Shown here: positions 55,147-62,655 of the stretch, one piece after another
Numbering within the stretch: position 1 is the first letter of the stretch
How the letters are laid out: each line of letters opens with the position of its first letter
DNA from: Lachnospiraceae bacterium UBA7076
Lineage (GTDB): Bacteria; Bacillota; Clostridia; Lachnospirales; Lachnospiraceae
Reading direction: 5' to 3'
Assembly: GCA_002493625.1 (NCBI GenBank)
Contig: DKZK01000013.1
Span: 36,491 to 100,490 of the forward strand
DNA length: 64,000 bases
Made by a program: the position numbers and the translations under genes
Notes under the pieces: generated by a model
The model's database searches: none
What the model saw: only the letters and a program-made list of their open reading frames with translations
What the model was told of the DNA's origin: nothing

Positions 55147-55321
55147 TTTACAAAATGCAGCTATACGGTGGAAAATTAATATAGAGGGGAGGATATTAAG
55201 GGACGAACTGTCTCTGACACTGTACGAATGCGCAGATACATCGACAATCGTCTGTTCAGACTAATAATTCCATCGATATACATTTAATAAAAATAAAAAA
55301 TACAAAGGGGAGATTTTTAAT

Positions 55322-55621
55322 ATGAAAAAAAATACGTTTAAGAAAAAGATATTGGCAGCTATAATGGCAATGTTTATGGCTGTAAGCATGGTATGTATGA
55401 AGGCGGATGCTGCATCGGTTGAAACGGATACCATTTCAACGCAGGTAGCATGCAATTTATATGTGAGAGAGTCAGGCAATGAAAATTTGCTTGGAATAAT
55501 GCGTCTGAGCAAAGACTCATCAGGTGTTTATAATAAGTTTACAGCGAGTAAGGCATGTGGTCGTACAACAGTAAGAGTGTCGGATAAGAATGCCATGTAT
55601 GGTGAGTTATTAAATTTGTGA
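55322..55621 (+). CDS. Small secreted protein heading the second ABC cassette
   Basis: 99 aa with a Sec signal peptide (KKNTFKKK, hydrophobic core, likely cleavage after ADA near residue 30). The mature part of about 69 aa has two cysteines (VACNLYV and KACGRTT), possibly a disulfide, and an alternating beta-strand pattern. AAAGGGGAG precedes the ATG. A strong terminator-like hairpin follows, so the short transcript may be far more abundant than that of the downstream genes, as for secreted peptides. A bacteriocin-like or signalling role is possible but unproven. Confidence 0.7.
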   Translation: MKKNTFKKKILAAIMAMFMAVSMVCMKADAASVETDTISTQVACNLYVRESGNENLLGIMRLSKDSSGVYNKFTASKACGRTTVRVSDKNAMYGELLNL

Positions 55622-55681
55622 AGCAGGAATGGCTGTTGCATTAAGAATATTTATATTGCGGCAGTCCGTTCCTGCTTTTTG
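55621..55681 (+). terminator. Terminator after the small secreted protein gene
   Basis: AAGCAGGAATGG.CTGTTGCA (from 55621) pairs with TGCGGCAGTCCGTTCCTGCTT (to 55677), about 20 pairs with some G-T, then TTTTTG. The inner part belongs to the CTGYCGCA family. Confidence 0.85.
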
Positions 55682-55731
55682 TTTTTGATAGGCGCAGTTC
55701 CTGCCAAGCGGTTCAAGATAAAGGAGAAGGT

Positions 55732-56967
55732 ATGAAACGAATAATTAAATGTTTTGCGTGTCTGTTTATTACAGTTGCTTTGGCTGTTGGGATATTCATA
55801 ACAGTCAAGCTGAATAAAAAATTTCCTGATGAAATAGTGTATGGTGAATATATGCAGACCTTCAGCGATAACGGAATGTATTTTATCAATAATAACCGGC
55901 TGTGCTTTATTGACAATGCCACAGGACAGAAAGTTGTAGTCTGCAACCGGGCGAACTGTGAGCACAAGGACAAAGCGTGTAATGCCTATATTCCGGGGAT
56001 AGGTGTTAATATGTTGGTATATGATGGATATGTATATATATCATCCTGTGAATCTGAAATTCTTCATGGTGAAGATGGACAAATTACAAAAGAAGGGATT
56101 TCTACATTAATACGACTGAAAATTGACGGTTCACATAGGAGGGAAATATATTCTGCAGATTCAGGGGCGGTTTTAAGCATGATGGCGGTGGGTGATATGC
56201 TCTATTTTACAGCGTATACGGATTATGGTGAATATAAGGCAAATGTATGGCATAATGATAATGCTTTATACGCATATAATATTCGGTGGGGTAAATTAAA
56301 ATGTATAAAGAAGTATGCTTTTACGGAAGAAGAAGATTCTGCGGGGGCAGAAATTATCGGAATCAGCGATAAGGGCACGCTATATATTGACTATGGCTAT
56401 ACAAATGGTGATGCTGCAACGGGCATCGTAACGAACAGAATAGAGGAAGTAAATATAAAGACAGGAGATGTGGTCCTGCTTAGAACCTTTGAAGATGCTT
56501 ATCCGAAATTTTTTGCAGACAAAAATAAGAAATATCTACAGACTTCGGATTTTGAAACAGATGTACTTACGATGCGGGAGTGTGATGACCGCTTTGGTGA
56601 CGGAAAGGAGCTGTTTACTGCGAAGAATGCGAGAGTTGACTGGCTTGGAGGATATATGCATGTGGTATCTTCCGATTACCTTAAAGCGCTGTATGACTAT
56701 GAGGAAGAACGATGGTATATAGCAAAGACATCTTTTGCGCAGGAGGGAACCTATATATCGGATATAAAGAAGGTGGACCGTGATAAAAATATTGTTTATA
56801 TAGATGCAACGGACTATACAGGCTATAAGCCGGGGGATCTGCTGCCGGGCGACATAAGCAATAAGGCGGTAAGAGACTGGAGTGTATTCCTTGAAGAAAA
56901 TTTTATCCCATACGAGGATTTGACAGGGGAGCAGTTAGAAAGTCTCACATGGATTGATATTAAGTAG
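55732..56967 (+). CDS. Membrane-anchored extracytoplasmic protein, possible beta-propeller
   Basis: 411 aa. N-terminal signal anchor (about 8-26, no clear lipobox), then a beta-rich domain with repeated phrases YFINNNRLCFID, DGYVYISS, GDMLYFTAY and GTLYIDY, like DUF5050-type propellers. A C-x4-C-x-H-x4-C motif (CNRANCEHKDKAC, about 72-84) could bind metal. It lies between the small secreted protein and an ABC transporter, a position matching the 152-aa protein of the first cassette. Function unknown. Confidence 0.7.
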   Translation: MKRIIKCFACLFITVALAVGIFITVKLNKKFPDEIVYGEYMQTFSDNGMYFINNNRLCFIDNATGQKVVVCNRANCEHKDKACNAYIPGIGVNMLVYDGYVYISSCESEILHGEDGQITKEGISTLIRLKIDGSHRREIYSADSGAVLSMMAVGDMLYFTAYTDYGEYKANVWHNDNALYAYNIRWGKLKCIKKYAFTEEEDSAGAEIIGISDKGTLYIDYGYTNGDAATGIVTNRIEEVNIKTGDVVLLRTFEDAYPKFFADKNKKYLQTSDFETDVLTMRECDDRFGDGKELFTAKNARVDWLGGYMHVVSSDYLKALYDYEEERWYIAKTSFAQEGTYISDIKKVDRDKNIVYIDATDYTGYKPGDLLPGDISNKAVRDWSVFLEENFIPYEDLTGEQLESLTWIDIK

Positions 56968-57004
56968 GATGCAGATATGATTAGGATAAGGGTGGAAAAA
57001 TAGT

Positions 57005-57865
57005 ATGCAGTTAGAGATTGAAGCTTTATCAAAAAAATATAAAAACCTGCTGGCGCTCAATATGGTCAGCTGCCGGCTTACGGAGGGAATATATGGGCTT
57101 CTGGGACCGAATGGCGCAGGAAAATCTACGCTTATGAAGCTGTTGGTGCAAAATATACGTCCGACTTCAGGACGGATTTGCATGGATGGGACAGATATTT
57201 TCAAAATGGGAGACGCATATAAGGGAATGCTTGGTTATATGCCCCAGCAGCAGGAAATATTTCCTTTTTTTACGGGACGGAGATTTCTTAATTATATGGG
57301 CTTGCTTAAGGGGATGAACAAAAATGAGCTGCCGGATGCTATAGAAAAAATTGCCGGCAAGGTCAATTTGCTGGATGTTCTTGACAAGAAAATAGGCGGA
57401 TATTCAGGAGGAATGAAACAGAGGCTTCTGATTGCGCAGGCATTTCTGGGAGACCCTAAAATTGTAATATTTGATGAACCTACGGCGGGACTTGACCCGA
57501 AGGAACGTATCCATGCAAGAAATCTGATTGCAGAAAATGCAGAGGACAAAATTATACTGATTGCAACCCATGTTGTACAGGACATAGAATATATTGCGAA
57601 CAAAGTAATCTTATTGAAAAAAGGTGAAATTGTTGAAATCGATTCGCCTGAAAATATGCAGCAGCAGCTTGATGGAAAGGTGTGGGAATTGACGGTTGAT
57701 ACTGCGAAGGCAGGGGAGTATATGAGTAAATACTTAGTTTCCAGCGCTGTTCGGTATGGTGACAATACCAAAATACGATTTCTGTCAGAGAACGCTCCGG
57801 CAAGTGATGCATTAAATGTGAAGCCTGATTTGGAAGATGTATATCTTTATGTGTTCGGAGGGTGA
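57005..57865 (+). CDS. ABC transporter ATP-binding protein (CcmA/DrrA type)
   Basis: 286 aa. Walker A GPNGAGKST, Q-loop YMPQQQ, signature YSGGMKQRLLIAQA, Walker B IVIFDEPTAGLDP, and THVVQDI. A C-terminal extension of about 80 residues follows the ATPase core. It ends 6 nt before the permease gene. This class usually pairs with ABC-2 exporters of drugs, peptides or lipids. Confidence 0.92.
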   Translation: MQLEIEALSKKYKNLLALNMVSCRLTEGIYGLLGPNGAGKSTLMKLLVQNIRPTSGRICMDGTDIFKMGDAYKGMLGYMPQQQEIFPFFTGRRFLNYMGLLKGMNKNELPDAIEKIAGKVNLLDVLDKKIGGYSGGMKQRLLIAQAFLGDPKIVIFDEPTAGLDPKERIHARNLIAENAEDKIILIATHVVQDIEYIANKVILLKKGEIVEIDSPENMQQQLDGKVWELTVDTAKAGEYMSKYLVSSAVRYGDNTKIRFLSENAPASDALNVKPDLEDVYLYVFGG

Positions 57866-57871
57866 AGCATT

Positions 57872-59959
57872 ATGGTTCAATTTGTCAGAAATGAAATGGT
57901 CCGGATTTTTAATAATCGAAAGTTATGGCTGATTATGTGCGGCATGCTGTTATTGAATATTGGAATTTTCCTTGTTTCTTCTTCGATGGATGAAATCAGC
58001 CCGTCAGAGTACAGACAGGTGAAAAAGGAAGCAGGGGAGCAGACCGATGTTTTTTTTGAACATTACATGAATGATATGGAAGCACCCGTATATAAAAGAT
58101 TATTTGATGAATACACGTCCGTACAGGAGTATGAGATGTACGTGCAGGGCGTTATGGATAATGCGGACGAAAGCAGCCGGGTTTCCATTTTTCAGGATGA
58201 ATTTTCAAAAAATAATATCAAAAAAACAAAAGCGGATTATTTAAGGTGTAAGGAAATTGTGCCGCAATTTGTGGGAAGCTATGGTTTGGAGTATGCAATA
58301 AATTTTTTTGCAGCGGATATAATCGTGTTTGTTGTAATTATAATAATAGTTAATCTTCTGATTATGCAGGATAAAAAAAGAGGAGTGCTGAATCTGCTCA
58401 AGGCAACAAAATGTGGCGACGGAAGACTGATGCATACAAAGACGTTCACTGCATTTTTATATGTGGGGTTATTTGGAATTGTCGTATATGCTGTCAATAT
58501 TGCAATGGCTGTAGGCTTGTATGGTGAAATTTCCTTTGATGCGCCGGTACAGTCTATGTCAGGTTATGCAAAAACTGCTATGGGTCAGAGTATAGGAGGT
58601 TTTGTTATAAGTGCGGGCGTCCACAAAATATTTACATATGGCGTTCTTACCGCACTGGCTGTATTATTTGCAATTCTTTCATCAAATGAAGTTATTATGT
58701 ATGTGCTGTCCGGTATATTGTGCGCTGTGGAGATTTCGGTAAATGCTGCCGGGAAATTGTTGAATAATATGTTTATGAAGCGTGCCACAATCATAAATAT
58801 GCTGGACATAGATGATTTTTATCAATACTATAACTATAACATATTTAATAAACCAATATCGGCAGCTTTTATTGATATGATTTCCTTTACTGTATTAATT
58901 GGTGTTGCTTTATATATTTGCGCATATGTTTTTGCACACAGGGAGACCGAATACAGAAGTGCTGCAAGATACAGGGGAAAAGGTAAAAAGGGAAAGCTTT
59001 ATGGACTAACTTTCCTTGACGGATATAAATTTTTATTTGGGTATAAGATTATTTTTGTGTTTATTGCAATTTTACTACTCCAATTTGCTATGTATAAGGA
59101 TAAACATGCACGGTGGTATGAGAGTGAGCTTTATTATCGCAGTTACATGAAGCAGATAGAGGGGGAGGTTACGGATGATAAGGTTGAATTTATCAATTCG
59201 GAAGTTTTAAGAATGCAGGAATTGCATGAGAGATTGGATGAATTGTATTATGAATATAACAATGAAATTATATCGTATGCAGAATATGAAAATCTTAGTG
59301 ACAGGATTTGGAATGAACTGAAAAAGGAAGGTGCCATTGTCAGATGTAAAAATTATGTAGATTATATATTGTCCCGTTCAGAGCCTGATGTTGAATTTGT
59401 ATATGACAGAGGCTGGAACTATATATTTGGAAGTGATGCATATAGAAATGATGTCAAAAACGCTGTGATATTGATGCTTGCCGTACTTATTGCGGTTGCA
59501 TTTATGTATGGTGAGGAATACAGATATGGAATGGACAGGCTTATAAATATAAGCATGAAGCATAAACAGCTTAAAGTAAAAAAAGCAAGCATTGTATTGT
59601 TATATATTGCGGTAATATTCCTGCTTGTTTACCTGACAGAGCTGTTGTGGGCCAATTGGGAATTCGGGCTCACAAACGGAAACATAAGCTGTGTTTCCCT
59701 TATGCGTCTTTCGAATGTAAATGGAGCAATAAGCATATGGGGATATTGTGCCTTGCTGTGGACGATAAGACTTGCGACGATTTGCGTAATAAGCCTTCTG
59801 ACTGCATTTCTTTGCAGATGCATAAAAAACAGCAATTACACAATGATATTATTAACTATTATTGTTATTTTGCCGTTGCTGCTGCATTTACTGGGAATAC
59901 ATGCATTTGATAAATACAGCCTTAATCCTTTATTGTCAGGGAATATGCTGCTGCAATAA
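57872..59959 (+). CDS. ABC-2-like permease with two extracytoplasmic regions
   Basis: 695 aa. An N-terminal helix (about 14-34) is followed by about 115 extracytoplasmic residues, a group of helices (about 150-365), another helix at about 391-408, a second polar region of about 140 residues rich in Tyr and Glu, and a last group of helices (about 530-690). It is larger than simple ABC-2 permeases. Probably exports or handles the product of the cassette. AT-rich inverted repeat CAATAAT/ATTATTG follows the stop. Confidence 0.82.
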   Translation: MVQFVRNEMVRIFNNRKLWLIMCGMLLLNIGIFLVSSSMDEISPSEYRQVKKEAGEQTDVFFEHYMNDMEAPVYKRLFDEYTSVQEYEMYVQGVMDNADESSRVSIFQDEFSKNNIKKTKADYLRCKEIVPQFVGSYGLEYAINFFAADIIVFVVIIIIVNLLIMQDKKRGVLNLLKATKCGDGRLMHTKTFTAFLYVGLFGIVVYAVNIAMAVGLYGEISFDAPVQSMSGYAKTAMGQSIGGFVISAGVHKIFTYGVLTALAVLFAILSSNEVIMYVLSGILCAVEISVNAAGKLLNNMFMKRATIINMLDIDDFYQYYNYNIFNKPISAAFIDMISFTVLIGVALYICAYVFAHRETEYRSAARYRGKGKKGKLYGLTFLDGYKFLFGYKIIFVFIAILLLQFAMYKDKHARWYESELYYRSYMKQIEGEVTDDKVEFINSEVLRMQELHERLDELYYEYNNEIISYAEYENLSDRIWNELKKEGAIVRCKNYVDYILSRSEPDVEFVYDRGWNYIFGSDAYRNDVKNAVILMLAVLIAVAFMYGEEYRYGMDRLINISMKHKQLKVKKASIVLLYIAVIFLLVYLTELLWANWEFGLTNGNISCVSLMRLSNVNGAISIWGYCALLWTIRLATICVISLLTAFLCRCIKNSNYTMILLTIIVILPLLLHLLGIHAFDKYSLNPLLSGNMLLQ

Positions 59960-59978
59960 TTTTTAATAAAATTATTGT

Positions 59979-60007
59979 GCATAAATCCCCATTTCTTACA
60001 GATACTA
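59979..60007 (+). promoter_or_regulatory. Candidate sigmaG promoter of spoVT
   Basis: GCATA (59979-59983), 17 nt, GATACTA (60001-60007), near the forespore sigmaG pattern GHATR and CATNHTA with one mismatch. spoVT is sigmaG-dependent in B. subtilis. Confidence 0.45.
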
Positions 60008-60048
60008 ACATCATATTGAAAAAGAATATGATGGAGGTATGACAAAAA

Positions 60049-60597
60049 ATGAAGGCTACGGGAATTGTCAGAAGAATAGATGAGCTTGGAAGAATAGTAG
60101 TGCCTAAGGAGATAAGGCGTGTTCTTAGGATACGTGAAGGAGACCCGCTGGAGATTTTTACGGATAAGGAAGGCGAGATAATTTTAAAAAAATATTCACC
60201 GATAGGCGAGCTTGGAACATTTGCACAGCAGTATGTTGAGGCGGCAGCGCAGATACTTGGCTGCGGCGTGTGTGTATGTGACAGGGATCAGATTATTGCT
60301 GTTGCCGGTATTCCTAAAAAGGAGCTGCTTGGAAGAAGTCTTCACAGGGAGCTTGAGGATGCCATAAACGACAGGGAATCTATTTTTGCCAAGAAGGGTG
60401 AAAAGAAATTTATAAAGATAACCGGGAACGGTGAAAATGAATATTCCGGACAGATTGTTCAGACAATCATAAGCGAGGGAGACGCAATCGGCGCCGTTAT
60501 TTTACTCAGCAAGGATGGAGATAAAACCGTAGGGGAAAGTGAATGGAAGGCAGCGGTTATAGCTGCAAATTTTCTCGGTAGACAGATGGAAGGCTGA
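60049..60597 (+). CDS. spoVT: Stage V sporulation protein T
   Basis: 182 aa. N-terminal AbrB-type DNA-binding domain MKATGIVRRIDELGRIVVPK and RVLRIREGDPLEIF, then a GAF-like domain. SpoVT tunes sigmaG-dependent genes in the forespore. Length and order (upstream of rqcP, yabP, yabQ, divIC, spoIIE) match Bacillus, apart from the hup gene inserted here. GGAGG precedes the ATG. Confidence 0.94.
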   Translation: MKATGIVRRIDELGRIVVPKEIRRVLRIREGDPLEIFTDKEGEIILKKYSPIGELGTFAQQYVEAAAQILGCGVCVCDRDQIIAVAGIPKKELLGRSLHRELEDAINDRESIFAKKGEKKFIKITGNGENEYSGQIVQTIISEGDAIGAVILLSKDGDKTVGESEWKAAVIAANFLGRQMEG

Positions 60598-60644
60598 TTT
60601 GCTCTGCTTTTTTTGAAAAATATTGCTTTTGCAGGCTTTTATAC

Positions 60645-60673
60645 TTGACAATTAATGGTTAAAAGGGTATAAA
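60645..60673 (+). promoter_or_regulatory. SigmaA promoter of hup
   Basis: TTGACA (60645-60650), 17-nt spacer, TATAAA (60668-60673), about 97 nt before the start codon. Confidence 0.75.
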
Positions 60674-60769
60674 TATGCGTAGGGCTTTTTTTTAAAGCTT
60701 AAGTAAAAGGGGATTACTATAATTAAGTGAGTAATCAAAAACGTTTTTATTTATAGGAGGAATATTTCG

Positions 60770-61042
60770 ATGAACAAGAGTGAATTAGTTGCAAGCATGG
60801 CTGAGAAGACCGGACTTAAGAAGGTTGATGTTGAGAAGGTACTTAAGGCTTTCACTGAGACTGTTGCAGATGAATTAAAGAAGGGCGAGAAGATTCAGTT
60901 AGTTGGATTTGGTACATTTGAGGTAGCTGAGAGACCTGCAAGAGAGGGAAGAAATCCTAGAACTGGCGAGACAATGAAGATTGCTGCATCAAAGGCTCCT
61001 AAGTTCAAGGCAGGAAAGGCTTTAAAGGATTCTATCAACTAA
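60770..61042 (+). CDS. hup: DNA-binding protein HU
   Basis: 90 aa, exact family length. MNKSELVASMAEKTGLKK, VGFGTFEVAERPAREGRNPRTG and the C-terminal PKFKAGKALKDSIN are HU hallmarks; the beta-arm with RNPRTGE intercalates into DNA. Own promoter and terminator, so a single-gene unit. Confidence 0.98.
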   Translation: MNKSELVASMAEKTGLKKVDVEKVLKAFTETVADELKKGEKIQLVGFGTFEVAERPAREGRNPRTGETMKIAASKAPKFKAGKALKDSIN

Positions 61043-61063
61043 GACATTGACAATTAGAGTATA

Positions 61064-61110
61064 AATTAATGGGTCATCTCACTTTAAGTGTGATGACCTA
61101 TTAATTTTTT
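61064..61110 (+). terminator. Terminator after hup
   Basis: AATTAATGGGTCATC.CAC pairs with GTG.GATGACC.ATTAATT, then TTTTT. Long stem ending at about 61107. Confidence 0.9.
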
Positions 61111-61146
61111 ATTAATTTAATCAGGAAAATTATATAAGGAGTTAAT

Positions 61147-61386
61147 ATGAGGCTTGACAAATATTTAAAGGTTTCACGTCTTATTAAAAGAAGGACAATT
61201 GCAAATGAAGCGTGCGATGCGGGACGTGTTATGGTAAACAATAAGGTTGTTAAAGCGTCCTATGATGTTAAGGTAGGTGACATTATAGAGATAAGCTTCG
61301 GGAATAAATCTGTTAAAGCTGAGGTTACAATGATAGCTGATACAAGCAAAAAAGAGGAGGCAAAGGAAATGTACAGGTATCTATAG
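61147..61386 (+). CDS. rqcP: S4-domain RNA-binding protein RqcP (YabO)
   Basis: 79 aa S4 domain: MRLDKYLKVSRLIKRRTIANEACDAGRVMVN and VKASYDVKVGDIIEI. B. subtilis RqcP (YabO) acts with RqcH in alanine tailing of stalled nascent chains on 50S subunits. The same place before yabP supports the name. AAGGAG lies upstream of the ATG. A perfect AGCATATAA/TTATATGCT hairpin (61398-61419) follows. Confidence 0.88.
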   Translation: MRLDKYLKVSRLIKRRTIANEACDAGRVMVNNKVVKASYDVKVGDIIEISFGNKSVKAEVTMIADTSKKEEAKEMYRYL

Positions 61387-61441
61387 CCGTAAACCAGCAT
61401 ATAATATTTTATATGCTATGTCTTATAAGCGGGGGAGTGCT

Positions 61442-61717
61442 ATGGAGCTTGGAGCAAAACATGGGATTTGCCTTAATGAGAGAGAAAAAGGCACGATTAC
61501 GGGCGTAAAAAAGGTTTTGTGCTTTGATGAAAAAGAGGCTGAACTAAATACTGAGCTTGGAAAGCTTACTATAAAGGGCGAAGATTTACATATGGAAAAA
61601 TATGACAGTGACAGCGGTGATTTGGAGTTTACAGGCTGTGTAATAAGCATTACATATTCGGAGATTATGGAGCCGGGGAAAGCTGCATCAAAACTATTCG
61701 GAAGGTTGTTCAGATAG
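61442..61717 (+). CDS. yabP: Sporulation protein YabP
   Basis: 91 aa from ATG 61442 with GGGGGAG upstream; an ATG at 61418 lies inside a hairpin. REKGTITGVKKVLCFDEKEAELNTELGKLTIKG-type text, split here as ITGVKKVLCFDEKEAEL and GKLTIKGEDLHMEKYD, is the YabP/YqfC fold. Mother-cell protein needed for spore formation. Its stop is followed at once by yabQ. Confidence 0.9.
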   Translation: MELGAKHGICLNEREKGTITGVKKVLCFDEKEAELNTELGKLTIKGEDLHMEKYDSDSGDLEFTGCVISITYSEIMEPGKAASKLFGRLFR

Positions 61718-62116
61718 ATGTATGAATTTATCAGCGGTCAGTGGAATATGATGATTATCAGTCTTCTGTTGGGTGCATGTATGGGTTTTATTTATGATTT
61801 GATAAGGTGCTTCAGAAGACTTGTCAGTCACAATAATTTTTTTATTGCGCTTTCAGATCTGGTGTTCTGGGTTTTGGGCGCATGTGTCACAATCGCCTGC
61901 ATTAACAGATACAATTATGGAAGCCTGAGATGGTACGTGCTGTTCGGTATGCTTCTTGGTTTCCTGATTTATCATTACACGGTAAGCAGGGTACTTATGT
62001 TCGCTGCCGGTTATGTTATAGTATTTATAAGAAAAATATGCAAAAAATGTAACGTACTGTTGAAAAAAGTAAGTAAATGGGTTAAAATAAAGCCAAGAAT
62101 GTCGAAAAACAGATAA
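61718..62116 (+). CDS. yabQ: Spore cortex protein YabQ
   Basis: 132 aa, about four membrane helices, with LLGACMGFIYDLIRCFRR and DLVFWVLGACV, the YabQ pattern. In B. subtilis it is needed for the spore cortex. It starts directly after the yabP stop. Confidence 0.9.
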   Translation: MYEFISGQWNMMIISLLLGACMGFIYDLIRCFRRLVSHNNFFIALSDLVFWVLGACVTIACINRYNYGSLRWYVLFGMLLGFLIYHYTVSRVLMFAAGYVIVFIRKICKKCNVLLKKVSKWVKIKPRMSKNR

Positions 62117-62154
62117 GAAATACGTAGGATTATTATTTTATAGCAGGTGTGTTT

Positions 62155-62460
62155 ATGGCAAAGAGAAGGAAAAAATCAACAAGAAGACAGTCAAAGCTGG
62201 CCAGTATGTTTATCATTGTGGCTGTTGTTGTTGTGTGTATGGCATCATTGTTTAAAATTTCAGACCTTTATAATGAGAGCAGGGAGCTTACATATACAGA
62301 AAAAGTACTTCAGACTAAGATTGAGCAGACGGAGCTTGACAGGCAGGAGCTGGAGGCAAGGGAGCAGTATATGAAGACGAAGCAGTACATAGAGGATGTT
62401 GCAAAGGAAAAATTAGGGCTTGTATATCCGGATGAGATAGTTATAAAACCTGAGCAATAA
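62155..62460 (+). CDS. divIC: Septum formation initiator DivIC/FtsB
   Basis: 101 aa from ATG 62155 (AGGTG upstream; an in-frame GTG is at 62149). Basic N-terminus, one membrane helix (about 20-40), a coiled coil (about 45-80) and the tail KQYIEDVAKEKLGLVYPDEIVI typical of DivIC. It joins FtsL and DivIB at the division site. Confidence 0.93.
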   Translation: MAKRRKKSTRRQSKLASMFIIVAVVVVCMASLFKISDLYNESRELTYTEKVLQTKIEQTELDRQELEAREQYMKTKQYIEDVAKEKLGLVYPDEIVIKPEQ

Positions 62461-62522
62461 AAGGAGCTGTTGCGCTGAGACTGTCACAGGAATGTGCCGT
62501 AGTGCAGCGGCTTCTTTTTTTG
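62461..62522 (+). terminator. Terminator after divIC
   Basis: AAGGAGCTGTTGCGCT (62461-62476) pairs with AGTGCAGCGGCTTCTT (62501-62516) with G-T pairs, then a T-run. The arms again resemble the CTGYCGCA family. Confidence 0.8.
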
Positions 62523-62552
62523 TCTATAACATTTAAAAAATCCCACTAAGAT

Positions 62553-62585
62553 TTGACAGACAATATACCTGCGGACAAGTATAAT
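62553..62585 (+). promoter_or_regulatory. Spo0A-type promoter of spoIIE with a 21-bp spacer
   Basis: TTGACA (62553-62558) and TATAAT (62580-62585), both perfect, are 21 bp apart. This odd spacing is a known feature of the Spo0A-activated spoIIE and spoIIG promoters of B. subtilis. TTTGACA overlaps the -35 and matches the Spo0A box complement TTCGNCA at all but one base. Confidence 0.8.
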
Positions 62586-62655
62586 CTATAAACGCCGCCT
62601 GTTAAATAAGTATCTTGAGGGCGGGCTATGCTTTATATTTGTATAGGAGGTAGAC

